Below, piece by piece: positions 29,251-38,504 of a stretch of DNA of 64,000 bases. Position 1 is the first letter of the stretch. Every line of letters begins with the position of its first letter. Under the pieces are notes generated by a model. The model was not told the DNA's origin. It worked only from the letters and a program-made list of their open reading frames with translations, and did not search any database. Position numbers and translations under genes: made by a program. Origin of the DNA: Methylobacterium tardum (GTDB taxonomy: Bacteria > Pseudomonadota > Alphaproteobacteria > Rhizobiales > Beijerinckiaceae); NCBI RefSeq assembly GCF_023546765.1, contig NZ_CP097484.1:1305501-1369500 (forward strand). Reading direction: 5' to 3'.

Positions 29251-29535
29251 TCAAGGCGCAGTCGGATGTGCTGCCATGATGATGGTGGTGACCGCAGTCC
29301 GGAACACTTTGTCCCTTGGTCCTGGCCGGGCCATGAGCTCTGCGAGATCCGCAGACCCCTCCACGGCCGCTGCGATATCGAGGCTATGGCCGCTGGCGAA
29401 ACGATATCGCTTTGCCGCAGGATCACGGCTGTAGGCGTCGATTGCCGCGACGATCTCAAGGCTTGTGATCGTACCAGCCTTGCGTAGGTCGGCGAGCGTC
29501 GGGCGTCCGGTCGGTAGGCCGGCCTTGGTCGTCAC
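29251..29535 (-). CDS. Hypothetical protein coupled to DUF1236 gene
   Basis: A 94-residue protein starting MTTKAGLPTGRPTLADLRKA. It is mostly helical and hydrophilic, with no signal peptide. I do not recognise a family. Its ATG overlaps the stop of the upstream DUF1236 gene as ATGA, which is good evidence that it is translated and coupled to it. Confidence 0.55.
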   Translation of the reverse strand: MTTKAGLPTGRPTLADLRKAGTITSLEIVAAIDAYSRDPAAKRYRFASGHSLDIAAAVEGSADLAELMARPGPRDKVFRTAVTTIIMAAHPTAP

Positions 29536-29942
29536 TCGATCACCTCCACGATACGCCGGCTCGCCGGCTCGACGAGCACAGGATGACCGTTGACGACCGT
29601 ATAGCTGTACTCCGGCAACGCGAACTCGCGCGGCACGTCGTAGTAGACTATCCCGTCCTCCGGCAGCACGGTTCCGGCCCGCACCGGACCAGGGAGCGCG
29701 ACGGAGGGACGGTGCTCGCCCAGTGCATAGATGCGGAAGCGCTCGCGGCGGTCGACGCCGAGGATGCCGTTGGCCGTACCGACGGCTGCCCCGATCGCAC
29801 CACCGACAACGGCCCCGAGCGGACCGGCCATCTCCTCACCGCGCTCAGCTCCGGCCCGAGCGCCGCGCTCCAAACCTTGCGCATGGACGGCCGCAGTGAA
29901 GCTGAGCGTCGTCAAGAGCGTGAGAGCGATCGTGACCCGCAT
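29532..29942 (-). CDS. Secreted DUF1236 protein
   Basis: This 136-residue protein has a cleavable signal peptide (MRVTIALTLLTTLSFTAAVHAQ), a glycine- and alanine-rich central segment (GPLGAVVGGAIGAAVGTANG, possibly membrane-inserting) and a C-terminal DUF1236 domain (YSYTVVNGHPVLVEPASRR, then IVEVIE). Rhizobiales carry many such periplasmic proteins, whose function is unknown. It is the first gene of a two-gene overlapping unit. Confidence 0.8.
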   Translation of the reverse strand: MRVTIALTLLTTLSFTAAVHAQGLERGARAGAERGEEMAGPLGAVVGGAIGAAVGTANGILGVDRRERFRIYALGEHRPSVALPGPVRAGTVLPEDGIVYYDVPREFALPEYSYTVVNGHPVLVEPASRRIVEVIE

Positions 29943-29982
29943 GATGTATTCTCCTGCTTCGGTTGAGGGAGGCGCGACTGCC

Positions 29983-30183
29983 GTGACGACCGAACCTGGA
30001 CGCGAGATCTACGTGAGCTCGAACGGCGACCACTGGCATCTGCTGTGCGACCCTGCGACCGGGCACGGCTTCATCCGGCACAGGGGCAACGCTGCCTCCG
30101 GAGGTCACGTCGCCGAGATCGGCTTGTCCGCCTACCTGGCTGCCGATCTGGCAGCCCCGAACCCCGCGCCCTCTGGTTGCTGA
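29983..30183 (+). CDS. Short conserved-type protein of unknown function
   Basis: A 66-residue protein starting at GTG (VTTEPGREIYVSSNGDHWHL). The GAGGGAGG motif about 11 bases upstream favours this start over ATGs near 29,944. The sequence (REIYVSSNGDHWHLLCDPATG, FIRHRGNAASGGH, IGLSAYL) resembles a family of small Rhizobiales proteins found repeatedly in accessory regions. No biochemical role is known. Divergent from the DUF1236 gene. Confidence 0.65.
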   Translation: MTTEPGREIYVSSNGDHWHLLCDPATGHGFIRHRGNAASGGHVAEIGLSAYLAADLAAPNPAPSGC

Positions 30184-30207
30184 TTGCGACGCCGTCCGAC
30201 GGCGGAC

Positions 30208-30681
30208 TTAGGCCAGCACTTGCCGCCGTGTAGACCGGACCGGCACCGCCTCTAGCAGCTGTGCCTTGTCGACGATCAAGGCCACGGCGATCTCGCCGAG
30301 CGCCGCGAGCTCGATGTCGGCGATGCCGTCGTGATCGGCCACATCTGCTGCGACCAGGAACACGCTCTCGCGCTGCTCTGCGGGCCGACCGGCGATCGCG
30401 GCAACGCGACGCAGGTTGTCCGCTCGACCGGCCCGGGTGCGCGCGCGGCCGATCGCCTCGTACAGCGCCTCCTCCAGCATCAGGACGTCGAAGCCCTTCT
30501 CTATGATGGGGCTGGCGAGCACGCCGGCGAGCGCGGTCTCGAACTCAGCACCCGCGACCTCGCCATCGGCCACGATGACGTTGGCCGCCGCTGACACGCC
30601 GGCCTGCATCAGCGCCTCGTCGCCGGCGTAGGCGGTCACCGTCTGACGGAAGTGGGTGAGGAGCTCATGTATGAGGGACAT
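30208..30681 (-). CDS. TerB-like protein
   Basis: This 157-residue helical protein resembles the TerB/TerB-like fold. The two family elements ADGEVAGAEFETAL and VADHDGIADIELAALGEIAVAL both carry acidic metal-binding-type residues. TerB proteins accompany tellurite-resistance and stress systems. The cluster here has no other ter genes, so a role in that resistance is not supported. Start ATG at 30,681. Confidence 0.7.
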   Translation of the reverse strand: MSLIHELLTHFRQTVTAYAGDEALMQAGVSAAANVIVADGEVAGAEFETALAGVLASPIIEKGFDVLMLEEALYEAIGRARTRAGRADNLRRVAAIAGRPAEQRESVFLVAADVADHDGIADIELAALGEIAVALIVDKAQLLEAVPVRSTRRQVLA

Positions 30682-30711
30682 GCTGAGGTGCTGCCGAGCG
30701 AGGTGGAGCCG

Positions 30712-31083
30712 CTAGACGAAGGCGTGAGCCGCGACGTGCGATCCGCCGAGGCTGACCTGTCGACGGGTGCCGCCAGCATGAACTCCATAGCTTGAAGCCG
30801 TGCGTGGCCGGCGAGACAGCTCATGGAGCCGATCGCCGACGAGACCCGCAGCTTGGTGAAGGGTCGTCCCGTCACAGGTGGCCGCGATCCGGACGCCGAT
30901 CTCGTGCGTGTGGCTGCGGCCGTAGAGCCAGACGGCGAGCCGCGCCCGCGTCGCTTCGGGGATACCATCGAGCAGGTCAAAGAGCGCGTCAGGCTCGGCG
31001 CGCGTGAGGCGCACCACGCGTTCGAATGGTACTGGGCAGTCGCTGGAGAAGTCCGCAGCGGTGATCGAACGAACTTGGTTCAT
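30712..31083 (-). CDS. Hypothetical protein
   Basis: A 123-residue protein starting MNQVRSITAADFSSD. The N-terminal two-thirds look like a compact alpha/beta protein ([39 protein letters not shown]). The tail is rich in G, H and R and may be disordered. There is no signal peptide. I recognise no family. It lies 30 bases upstream of the TerB-like gene on the same strand and may be cotranscribed with it. Confidence 0.5.
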   Translation of the reverse strand: MNQVRSITAADFSSDCPVPFERVVRLTRAEPDALFDLLDGIPEATRARLAVWLYGRSHTHEIGVRIAATCDGTTLHQAAGLVGDRLHELSRRPRTASSYGVHAGGTRRQVSLGGSHVAAHAFV

Positions 31084-31092
31084 GGGAAACAC

Positions 31093-31425
31093 CCGCGAGA
31101 TGACGCTCGCAGGTTGAGTGGTCGATGGTTAACGAAGTCTGTCGATAGCGCTTTGACGTGAGGCAGGCTGGAAGTCGCTCGAGCGCCATGAGGCGCTGCA
31201 GCGCCTATCGCTCAGAGGCGCAGTCCAGCGGGTTCGGTTCACAACCCCTGTCGCGCAGCCGCGACAACCTTCGAGTTCCAGCGGCAGACGAAACGTGCTG
31301 GTCGACGCGGATGTCGGTCTCGAGACCATTCCCGACCCGGATATCTGGTCCATTCGTGGACAAACGGGCCGACAAAGGCTTGCTATCAGGCCCTCCGTAC
31401 GCACGCCTGAGCGATCTCTTCATCC
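31093..31425. other. Divergent intergenic region
   Basis: About 330 bp between a minus-strand hypothetical gene and the plus-strand Crp/Fnr operon. No gene is supported. Both promoters should lie here. I did not find a clear TTGAT-N4-ATCAA Fnr-type or CRP-type palindrome by eye. Confidence 0.35.
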
Positions 31426-32241
31426 ATGCCGACCTCGACTTCACCATCGCTGCAGGGCAATCTCCTGCTCGACGCTCTGAACGCGCGTGACCGCGCGCTG
31501 ATCGCGCCCCACTTGGAACCTGCCGAGTACCGGCGCGGAGACGTGCTGTTCCATGCGCGCGATGAGGTCTCGTACGTCACCTTCCCGCTGCACCGCGCGA
31601 TCGTCACCCTCGTGGTCCCGCTGCGCGACGGCAAGTCGGTGGAGACCGCCACAGTTGGTCATGAGGGCGCGATCGGCGGTGTCGTCAGCCACGGCTACCT
31701 GCCGGCTTTCAGCCAGGCCGTCATCCAGGTGGGTGGCCCCATGTTGCGGATCAGCGCCGAGCGGCTGAACGCGGCAAAGCTCGCCTCGCCGGCCGTGCGC
31801 GACCTGTTCGTGCGCTACGCCGACTGCCTGTTGGCGCAACTGCTTCAGTCGGTCGCCTGCAACGCCGTCCACCCGATCGAGCAGCGGTGCCTGCGCTGGC
31901 TGCTGACGCTCCAGGATCGCCTGGGCGTGCCGGAACTGCCGGTGACGCACGAGGTGCTGAGCGAGATGCTGGGGGTACGCCGCGCCTACCTCACGAAGAT
32001 CCTCGGCAGGATGCAGGACGATGGCCTGATCCGCACGGGCCACGGCAGGCTCACCGTGCTCGACCGCGGCCGCGTCGAGCGTGCGGCGTGCGAGTGTCAC
32101 GCCAGTGTACAGCTGCACTTCCGTGAGGTGTTGGGCGCGGTCTACGGCCGCGACGGCGAGATGCTCGCGGTAGACGTTACGGAGCCTGAGGCCCTGAAGC
32201 CACCTTCGCCCGCGGTGACCCTGCGGGAGACGGCGCGATGA
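31426..32241 (+). CDS. Crp/Fnr-family transcriptional regulator
   Basis: This 271-residue regulator has an N-terminal cyclic-nucleotide-binding-like barrel (about residues 15-130) and a C-terminal winged helix. Its recognition region reads VTHEVLSEMLGVRRAYLTKIL. It lacks the N-terminal cysteines of oxygen-sensing Fnr, so the signal is unknown. A long tail beyond the HTH (VEPEALKPPSPAV-like, P-rich end) is unusual. Its stop overlaps the start of the downstream HWE kinase by ATGA, so regulator and kinase are translationally coupled. Confidence 0.85.
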   Translation: MPTSTSPSLQGNLLLDALNARDRALIAPHLEPAEYRRGDVLFHARDEVSYVTFPLHRAIVTLVVPLRDGKSVETATVGHEGAIGGVVSHGYLPAFSQAVIQVGGPMLRISAERLNAAKLASPAVRDLFVRYADCLLAQLLQSVACNAVHPIEQRCLRWLLTLQDRLGVPELPVTHEVLSEMLGVRRAYLTKILGRMQDDGLIRTGHGRLTVLDRGRVERAACECHASVQLHFREVLGAVYGRDGEMLAVDVTEPEALKPPSPAVTLRETAR

Positions 32242-35012
32242 TCGACAGGATTTCCATTCCGCCGATGATCGAGGACCCCGGTCGCCTTGCGGCGTTAGAC
32301 AGTTTTGCCAGCCTCGATCCGGCGACCGAGCAGGGCTTCGAGGACATCCTCCACCTCGCTACCCAGCTATGCGCGGTGCCGGTGGCGCTCGTCAGCCTCG
32401 CCGACCGCGACCGGCAGTGGTTCAAGGCCCGGGTCGGCTTCCCGACTTGCGAGACCGACCTCGATCGGTCCGTGTGCAAGTTCGTGCTGGACGAACCAGA
32501 CATCCTGGTCATCGCGGACCTGACCGCAGATCCGCGCACGCGCGCCAACCCCCTGGTCACCGGCGAGCCACACATTCGGTTCTACGCCGGAGCGCCGCTG
32601 CGTACCGCTTCCGGACAGGTGCTCGGCAGCTTGTGCGTGATCGATACCGAGCCGCGGCCAGAAGGCCTGACGGGAGCACAGGCTGAAGCTCTGCGGCGAT
32701 TGGCCCGCCAGACGATGGCGCAGATGGAGCTGCGCCGCGCCGTCTCTGAGAAGGATGCGGCCCTGGTCAGCCTACAGAGCCGTGAGGAGCACTACCGTGC
32801 GATCTTCGAGAGTGCGACGGACTACGCCATCATCGTGATGAACCTCGAGGGCAAGGTGACCAAGTGGAACGCGGGAGCCACCCGCATCCTCGGGTGGTCG
32901 CCCGACGACATCTGCGGCAAGCCCGCGGACGTGTTCTTCACGGACGAGGACCGTGCCGACGGGATCCCGGCCCGGGAGATGCACAGCGCTCTGACCGAGG
33001 GACGCGGCATCGACGAGCGGTGGCATCAGCGTAAGAACGGCGAACGATTCTGGGCCAACGGCGAGATGCAGGCCCTGCGCACGGACGATGGCTCGCCGAT
33101 CGGCTTCGTGAAGATCCTACGCGACCGCACCGAGCAGCGCCTGTCGGCAGAGAGGCTGCGTGAGGTTGATCGACGCTTGGCTCAGGCCCAGGAAGTCGGC
33201 GGCGTCGGCCTGTTCTCGGTCGGCATCGCCGATGGCGTGCTCCATCCCACCCCGGAGTTCTGCCGTCTCTATGGTCTGCCGGAACAGGAGAGTTACCCGT
33301 CGACCGCCTTCGAGCAACTCGTCATCCCGGAGGATGCGCACCTCGTCTCCACCGCCGCCTCACGCCTGAGCGGGGAAGCGCCGCGCGATGTGGAGTACCG
33401 CATTCGCCGCGCCGACACGGGCGCGCTACGCTGGATCGCACGAAAAGGAGAACTTGAGTTCAACGGCGCTGATCAGCCCACCCGCTTCTCCGGTATCGCC
33501 CGCGACGTCACCGAGCAGCGCACCGTTCGGGACGCGCTGGCGGAAGGCGAGCGGTATTGGCGGGGTTTGTTCGAGCAGCTGCAGGAGGGCTTTATTCTCG
33601 GCCGGGTCATCCGCGACGCGCGAGGCCACATCACCGATTGGCGCTATGAGGAGGTGAACCGAGCCTGGGGCGAGCTGGTGGGCCTTCCCGCTCAGGACGC
33701 TGCGGGGCGGACCATCCGCGAGCTGTTCCCCGGCATCGAGGACGCCTGGGTCCAAGAATTCGCTCAAGTCGTGGAGACCGGCCGATCGGTCACGTTCACG
33801 CGACAGGTTGGAAATTTGAACCGCTGGTACGAAGGCCGGGCCCATAAGCTCACGGACGAGACCTTCGTGGTGCTATTCCTGGAGGTCACCGAGCGCGTTC
33901 TGGCCGAACGCGCCAAGCACGCCGCCGACCAGCGCCGGGCGACATTGCTCGACCTCGGCGACCGTTTGCGCGACCTTGATACAGTCTCGGAGATGACGCG
34001 GAGTGCGGCCGAGATCGTCGGCCGAGCCTTGAATGTCAGCCGCGCCGGATTTGGTCGCCTGGATCTGTCGTCCAAGTCCATCACGATCGAGCAGGACTGG
34101 ACCAGCGGCACCCCGATTAGCATCGCCGGTCAGCATCACCTCGAGGACTACGTCACCCTTCGCGGAGAACTGGACTGGGGCGAGCCGCTCGTCATCGACG
34201 ACGTCGAGACGGATCCCCGAACGACGGCCGGAAGCGAGCGACTTCGGGCGATCGACGTCGGTACCCTGGTCAACATGCCGGTGCGCGAGCGCGGGCGGTC
34301 TGTTGCGCTGTTCTTCGTGCATGACCGGCAGGCCCGGCGCTGGACGACCGACGAGGTCGAGTTCCTGCGCGCGGTCGCTGATCGGGTCGAGCTGTCGGTT
34401 GCTCGCGTCCGCGCTGAGGAGCAGCAACGCTTGCTCAATCACGAACTCTCGCATCGCATGAAGAACCTGCTCGCGATGGTGCAGTCCATCGCCACACAGA
34501 CCATGCGCGGTGCGACGGACGTCGGGACTGCCAAGGAGGTGCTGGCCGGTCGCCTGATCGCGCTGGGCAAAGCCCACGATCTGCTTCTGGGCGGTGCCCT
34601 GACGAGCACGCAGATGGAGGCGGTCGTCCGCACTGCGTTGCAGGTCCACGAGGACAAAGCCGGTCGCTTCCGAATCTCAGGGCCGCCCCTGGAGATCAGC
34701 GCTGGCCGTGCACTCTCGCTGGCGCTCATGCTGCACGAACTCGCCACCAACGCCGCCAAGTATGGAGCCCTCTCGACCGAGAACGGGCACGTCGATCTGC
34801 ACTGGGAGATCCTGACGGACCGTGAACCGTCGATGTTGCGCTTGTCCTGGATCGAGCTGGGCGGCCCCCCGGTGCTGCCGCCGACGCGCAAGGGGTTCGG
34901 CTCACGGTTTATCGAGCGCGGCTTGGCCTCGCAGGTCGGCGGCGATCTGGCTCTCGACTACCGACCATCGGGCGTCACCTGCATCGTGACGGCTCCGCTT
35001 ACCGCCTTCTGA
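32238..35012 (+). CDS. GAF/PAS multi-sensor HWE histidine kinase
   Basis: This 924-residue cytosolic kinase has a GAF domain (about residues 20-165), three PAS domains (about 185-305, 310-430 and 440-560), a second GAF (about 570-715) and an HWE-type kinase core. The phosphoacceptor His is near residue 738 in HELSHRMKNLLAMVQ. The N box is LHELATNAAKYGAL. The family W-x-E occurs as LSWIELGG. There are no membrane segments, so it senses cytosolic cues such as light, redox or small ligands. HWE kinases in Methylobacterium often feed the PhyR general stress pathway, but the partner here is unknown. Confidence 0.88.
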   Translation: MIDRISIPPMIEDPGRLAALDSFASLDPATEQGFEDILHLATQLCAVPVALVSLADRDRQWFKARVGFPTCETDLDRSVCKFVLDEPDILVIADLTADPRTRANPLVTGEPHIRFYAGAPLRTASGQVLGSLCVIDTEPRPEGLTGAQAEALRRLARQTMAQMELRRAVSEKDAALVSLQSREEHYRAIFESATDYAIIVMNLEGKVTKWNAGATRILGWSPDDICGKPADVFFTDEDRADGIPAREMHSALTEGRGIDERWHQRKNGERFWANGEMQALRTDDGSPIGFVKILRDRTEQRLSAERLREVDRRLAQAQEVGGVGLFSVGIADGVLHPTPEFCRLYGLPEQESYPSTAFEQLVIPEDAHLVSTAASRLSGEAPRDVEYRIRRADTGALRWIARKGELEFNGADQPTRFSGIARDVTEQRTVRDALAEGERYWRGLFEQLQEGFILGRVIRDARGHITDWRYEEVNRAWGELVGLPAQDAAGRTIRELFPGIEDAWVQEFAQVVETGRSVTFTRQVGNLNRWYEGRAHKLTDETFVVLFLEVTERVLAERAKHAADQRRATLLDLGDRLRDLDTVSEMTRSAAEIVGRALNVSRAGFGRLDLSSKSITIEQDWTSGTPISIAGQHHLEDYVTLRGELDWGEPLVIDDVETDPRTTAGSERLRAIDVGTLVNMPVRERGRSVALFFVHDRQARRWTTDEVEFLRAVADRVELSVARVRAEEQQRLLNHELSHRMKNLLAMVQSIATQTMRGATDVGTAKEVLAGRLIALGKAHDLLLGGALTSTQMEAVVRTALQVHEDKAGRFRISGPPLEISAGRALSLALMLHELATNAAKYGALSTENGHVDLHWEILTDREPSMLRLSWIELGGPPVLPPTRKGFGSRFIERGLASQVGGDLALDYRPSGVTCIVTAPLTAF

Positions 35013-35141
35013 GACAGCTCGTGAGTGGCCACGTGAAGTCGCCCGCTCACCCGCTCTCGCGTTGTCGTCACTCCACAGATTCTCGAAGAGGGTACGCGCG
35101 GGAGTCTTGTGCGGTGATTGGCAACTCCGGCTTCAACCGCG

Positions 35142-35381
35142 TCACGGAGAGCCGGTCCCGAGTTGCTGAATGAGTGCACGATTTGCGCGACTGATCGAGA
35201 GCGTCTGCTCCATCACGCGCAGGACGTGCTCGGCATAGTCTCGTGGAGAGGTGCCCGCGCCAAGTTCGAAGACGAAACGGCCCTGACGTTCGCAACGCTC
35301 CTCGGCTTCGGCCACCTGCCGATCGAGATCGGCGCGCGGATCCGCGAGGTGCGATTGTGTGATCGCGAATATGACACTCAT
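35142..35381 (-). CDS. Small helical protein of unknown function
   Basis: A 79-residue hydrophilic protein from the ATG at 35,381 (MSVIFAITQSHLADPRADLD). It is largely amphipathic helix (DLDRQVAEAEERCERQGRFV, AEHVLRVMEQTLSISRANR). This resembles a group of short proteins common in Methylobacterium genomes that have no known role. It lies 31 bases after another short minus-strand frame, so they may form an operon. Confidence 0.55.
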   Translation of the reverse strand: MSVIFAITQSHLADPRADLDRQVAEAEERCERQGRFVFELGAGTSPRDYAEHVLRVMEQTLSISRANRALIQQLGTGSP

Positions 35382-35412
35382 AAGTGCTGGTCCGGACGGT
35401 TCTCGAGGACGA

Positions 35413-35589
35413 TCAGGTGATCGCACAGGCCGACGTGCCGCCGATCAACTTGGCGCGGCTGGGTTTCGGGAGCGTTGACGTTACGCTATCGGCCCTTCTC
35501 TGCGCGACGGCTGCCTGTCGCCTCCTGCACCGCTCCGCGGCCCCGATGGGGTACATCGTGATGCGGCGGATCTCCTCGATGAGGGTCAT
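35413..35589 (-). CDS. Possible 58-residue protein
   Basis: A short frame starting MTLIEEIRRITMYPIGAAER and ending in GGTSACAIT. The N-terminal half is arginine-rich helix. GGAAGATG lies about 18 bases upstream, which is farther than ideal. It precedes the 35,142-35,381 gene by 31 bases on the same strand. Coding is plausible but not proven. Confidence 0.35.
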   Translation of the reverse strand: MTLIEEIRRITMYPIGAAERCRRRQAAVAQRRADSVTSTLPKPSRAKLIGGTSACAIT

Positions 35590-35844
35590 GTTCGCTGTCT
35601 CACGTTCATCTTCCGCTGGGGCTTACCGTCTCACGCGCGAGAAACATCGCCGCACGTCAAGGCGACGCCTGGGCACGCCTTGACGTTTAAGAACGCCGGG
35701 GTACGACGCGCAGCCCTAGACTGCTCGCGCATCGCCGCGCGATTGCGATGTCTGTGACCCGAGACGTCTCTCCAGCACCCAACGGATGAGGCGCACAGGC
35801 GATGTCTCAACACGAGCTCACCAATCGGCAGGATCGCTCGGTCC
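35590..35844. other. Intergenic region with hairpin
   Basis: The main feature is a perfect 11-bp inverted repeat ACGTCAAGGCG (35,654-35,664) and CGCCTTGACGT (35,676-35,686) with an 11-nt loop, followed by TTTAA on the plus strand. It could be a weak terminator or an operator. Nothing else is recognised. Confidence 0.5.
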
Positions 35845-36420
35845 TCAATCCGCACGAACGCTGCGACGCGACGACCAGCCGGCTCGCGGAAGCCGCCGCT
35901 TCCAGCGCTCACCCGCGCGAAAATTAGGGTTCGTCTTCCGCTTGCTCCTGGTCGCGTCGGCTGAGGGAGCAGGGTCCAAGACCTCCAGGACCGGCTCGGC
36001 GCAAGCTTTGATCGTCGTGTCGCCGCGCCGAGCTTCTGTGACAACGGGCGCACGCTGCACGCCCTGTTCGTCGCGACTTTGCCCGACAGAAGTTTCGGCG
36101 ACACTGGGGTTTACCGCGTCTACGTGAGCGGTCGGACTGTGAGGTTTCGCGACGTTCGAAGGTGCCAACGTGGGCAGGACGCCTGGTAGGATCCGGCGAC
36201 CGTTGCCCTTGGAGGCCGGCCGCTCTTCCGCCGAAACCGCGGGCACAGGCAACACGGGTAGCTCTTTTAAGCGTTCCATCTCCTGATGCAGATTGGTCCC
36301 GCTCCAGAGGTCGCGGACCGGGGATGAGGTGGGAACGCGCGTCTCCGGCGCGGCTGAATTTCGGCGCTGGCGAGACTTGATCTCAACGACGAACGGCCGC
36401 GGCCCTCGATGACGGTTCAT
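35845..36420 (-). CDS. Basic low-complexity hypothetical protein
   Basis: A 191-residue, very basic protein from the ATG at 36,420 (MNRHRGPRPFVVEIKSRQRR) with a Pro/Ala/Ser-rich middle. The C terminus RKTNPNFRAGERWKRRLPRA resembles short conserved termini of Rhizobiales accessory proteins that begin with a PFVVEIK motif. Most of the chain is predicted to be disordered. The two conserved ends suggest a nucleic-acid or protein-binding linker role, which is inference only. Confidence 0.5.
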   Translation of the reverse strand: MNRHRGPRPFVVEIKSRQRRNSAAPETRVPTSSPVRDLWSGTNLHQEMERLKELPVLPVPAVSAEERPASKGNGRRILPGVLPTLAPSNVAKPHSPTAHVDAVNPSVAETSVGQSRDEQGVQRAPVVTEARRGDTTIKACAEPVLEVLDPAPSADATRSKRKTNPNFRAGERWKRRLPRAGWSSRRSVRAD

Positions 36421-36686
36421 GGCTGACCTAGTGGCGAACGGTCTTGGCACCTACACGAAGCCCCCCAAAATTAAAAAGGATTTGCGTTGTCCAACCACGA
36501 GCCGCTCACATTCATGCTGGTGCGACTTCATATCGCTCAGGATGCGGGTTCGACAGTGAAATCGCCGATGCTCTCCGTCAACGAACGGTCCAAGCTATTG
36601 TCGGTCTGATACCGCGTCTGCGGCATGCCTTCGCGTGGGAGCTCGATCCGATGCTGGACGATGGCCCTGTCACTTGAGTTGAGCAC

Positions 36687-37355
36687 ATGTCCATGCCGAA
36701 CCATGCCCGAGCGCGCTCGCGAATGGTCGAGGTGCAAATCGCCCGACGTGGCGTGCGCGACAGGGCTGTGTTGAAGGCCATGCAACAGGTGCCGCGCGAA
36801 GCCTTCCTTGAACCGGGATCCGCGAGGTTCGCCTACAGAGATACAGCATTGCCCATCGGCGCGGGCCAGACGATCTCGCAACCGTACATCGTCGCCGTGA
36901 TGATCGAGGCCGCTGAGGTCAGACCGAGCGACTGCGTGCTGGAGGTCGGAGCGGGCTCTGGCTACGCCGCCTGTGTCCTGAGCCGGATCGCCAGGAAGGT
37001 CTACGCACTCGAGCGCCGCGCCGTCTTGGTGAACGCCGCGCGGCACCGTTTCGAGACACTCGGCTATGGCAATGTCGCGTTGCGCTTCGACGACGGCACC
37101 TGCGGCTGGCCCGAGGTCGCACCTTTCGACGCGATCCTGGTCTCGGCCGGTGCCCCTGAGGTGCCGGTGGCGCTCAAGCGGCAGCTTGCTGTTGGCGGGC
37201 GCTTGGTCATCCCGGTGGGTACACGACGCGTTCAGACGCTCATGAAACTCGTCCGCACGAGCGAGAACACCTACCAAGAGGAGGCATGTGGGGCCGTTGC
37301 GTTCGTCGCACTTGTCGGCGCACAGGGCTGGCCTGAAGACGACGGGCACTCATAG
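36687..37355 (+). CDS. pcm: Protein-L-isoaspartate O-methyltransferase
   Basis: This 222-residue enzyme methylates isoaspartyl residues in damaged proteins, using S-adenosylmethionine. The family pattern is clear: VPREAFLEPGSARFAYRDTA, the substrate loop PIGAGQTISQPYIVAVMIEA, SAM motif I VLEVGAGSGYAACVL and the later FDAILVSAGAPEVP. ATG at 36,687 gives normal length. Second Pcm-type genes are common on accessory replicons of Methylobacterium. It stands alone on the plus strand. Confidence 0.9.
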   Translation: MSMPNHARARSRMVEVQIARRGVRDRAVLKAMQQVPREAFLEPGSARFAYRDTALPIGAGQTISQPYIVAVMIEAAEVRPSDCVLEVGAGSGYAACVLSRIARKVYALERRAVLVNAARHRFETLGYGNVALRFDDGTCGWPEVAPFDAILVSAGAPEVPVALKRQLAVGGRLVIPVGTRRVQTLMKLVRTSENTYQEEACGAVAFVALVGAQGWPEDDGHS

Positions 37356-37902
37356 CCGAGCCGAGCCCCTAATCAGTCCTCCGAACGAGCACGGCCGGTC
37401 CGCTCGTCGCTTTATGTGAAGCTTCAGCCGAGAAGGACAATCGCCTGCTCGAAGAGATCATCGGGCGTGCTGCTCTCAAAGTATGTCTTTGTTCACGGCT
37501 TCGATCGTTCCGACGCGGCCCTTCAGGCCCGCCCTACGCGAAGAAAATTCTGAACGCCGACCCCACCGCGAAGCCGCCACGTTTCTGCACTTGAGCAAGG
37601 TTCCGCGCGCAACTGACAACGTGCTTTAACAAAGCTCAGCGAGAACAGATTGCGCATTGCTGAAGCTCTCGTTTGGTAACGCTGTGCCTGCGCTTCCATT
37701 AGGCCGACATCATTTCGCAACCTTGAGAGCAGGCGCGGCAGGGCGGCGAAGCTTGTTCGCCCCCATGCAAGATTTCACGACGGGCTCTGGTCCAGCGGCT
37801 GGAACCACAGGCCGCCTCTGAGCTTCTCCTCGGATGCTGACGCTCGCCGATTTGCCACGACGCAACGGCCACGAGGCAATGTCAAGATCTCTGGAGGAAG
37901 TG
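37356..37902. other. Intergenic region, nothing recognised
   Basis: About 550 bp with only short frames lacking ribosome-binding sites or family similarity. The last part must carry the promoter of the DUF892 gene at 37,903, preceded by GGAGGAAG. Confidence 0.4.
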
Positions 37903-38406
37903 ATGGGCCTATTCACAAGCGACATCAAATCGCTCGACGATCTGTTCGTCCATACGCTGCAGGACATCTACTACGCGGAGAACCAGATCACCAAGGCTCT
38001 GCCGAAGATGATCGACAAGGCCACGGACCCGCAGCTCAAGCAGGGCTTCGAGATGCACCTGCGCGAGACTGAAAACCAGATCAAGCGTCTTGAGCAGGTG
38101 TTCCAGATGCACGGTCAACAAGCGAAAGCCGTAGACTGTCCGGCTATCGATGGCATCATCAAGGAGGCGAACGAGACGGCGGGCGAGATCGCCGACAAGG
38201 AGGTGCTCGACGCGGCGCTGCTCGCGTCTGCGCAGGCGGTGGAGCACTACGAGATCACCCGTTACGGCACGCTCATCGCGTGGGCGAAACGACTGGGCCG
38301 CAACGACTGCGCCAGCGTGCTGCAGCAAACGCTCGACGAGGAGAAGGCCACCGACCAGAAGCTCACGGCCATGGCTGAGAGCAAGGTGAACCAGAAGGCT
38401 GCTTGA
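37903..38406 (+). CDS. YciF-like ferritin-family protein (DUF892)
   Basis: This 167-residue protein starts MGLFTSDIKSLDDLFVHTLQ and continues DIYYAENQITKALPKMIDKA, the hallmark of YciF/DUF892 proteins. Helical segments with E, H and Q (HLRETENQIKRLEQVFQMHG, LASAQAVEHYEITRYG, LDEEKATDQKL) form the presumptive di-metal four-helix bundle. A strong GGAGGAAG upstream decides the start at 37,903 over an ATG at 37,834. It is closer to canonical YciF than the protein at 8047. A stress or oxidative role is inferred from the family. Confidence 0.88.
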   Translation: MGLFTSDIKSLDDLFVHTLQDIYYAENQITKALPKMIDKATDPQLKQGFEMHLRETENQIKRLEQVFQMHGQQAKAVDCPAIDGIIKEANETAGEIADKEVLDAALLASAQAVEHYEITRYGTLIAWAKRLGRNDCASVLQQTLDEEKATDQKLTAMAESKVNQKAA

Positions 38407-38504
38407 CCTGCAGGTGACAACGCATCGGCTCTCGGGCCGGTGCGTTGTCACTGGTCTGCTCAGCGCCGGTTGGCATCGAACATACGACCGCTTCGGCGAC
38501 GGGA

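Noticed and set aside
30208..30681. Tellurite-resistance operon
   Set aside because: Only one TerB-like protein is present. No TerC, TerD or TerZ-like genes are nearby, so a resistance system is not supported.
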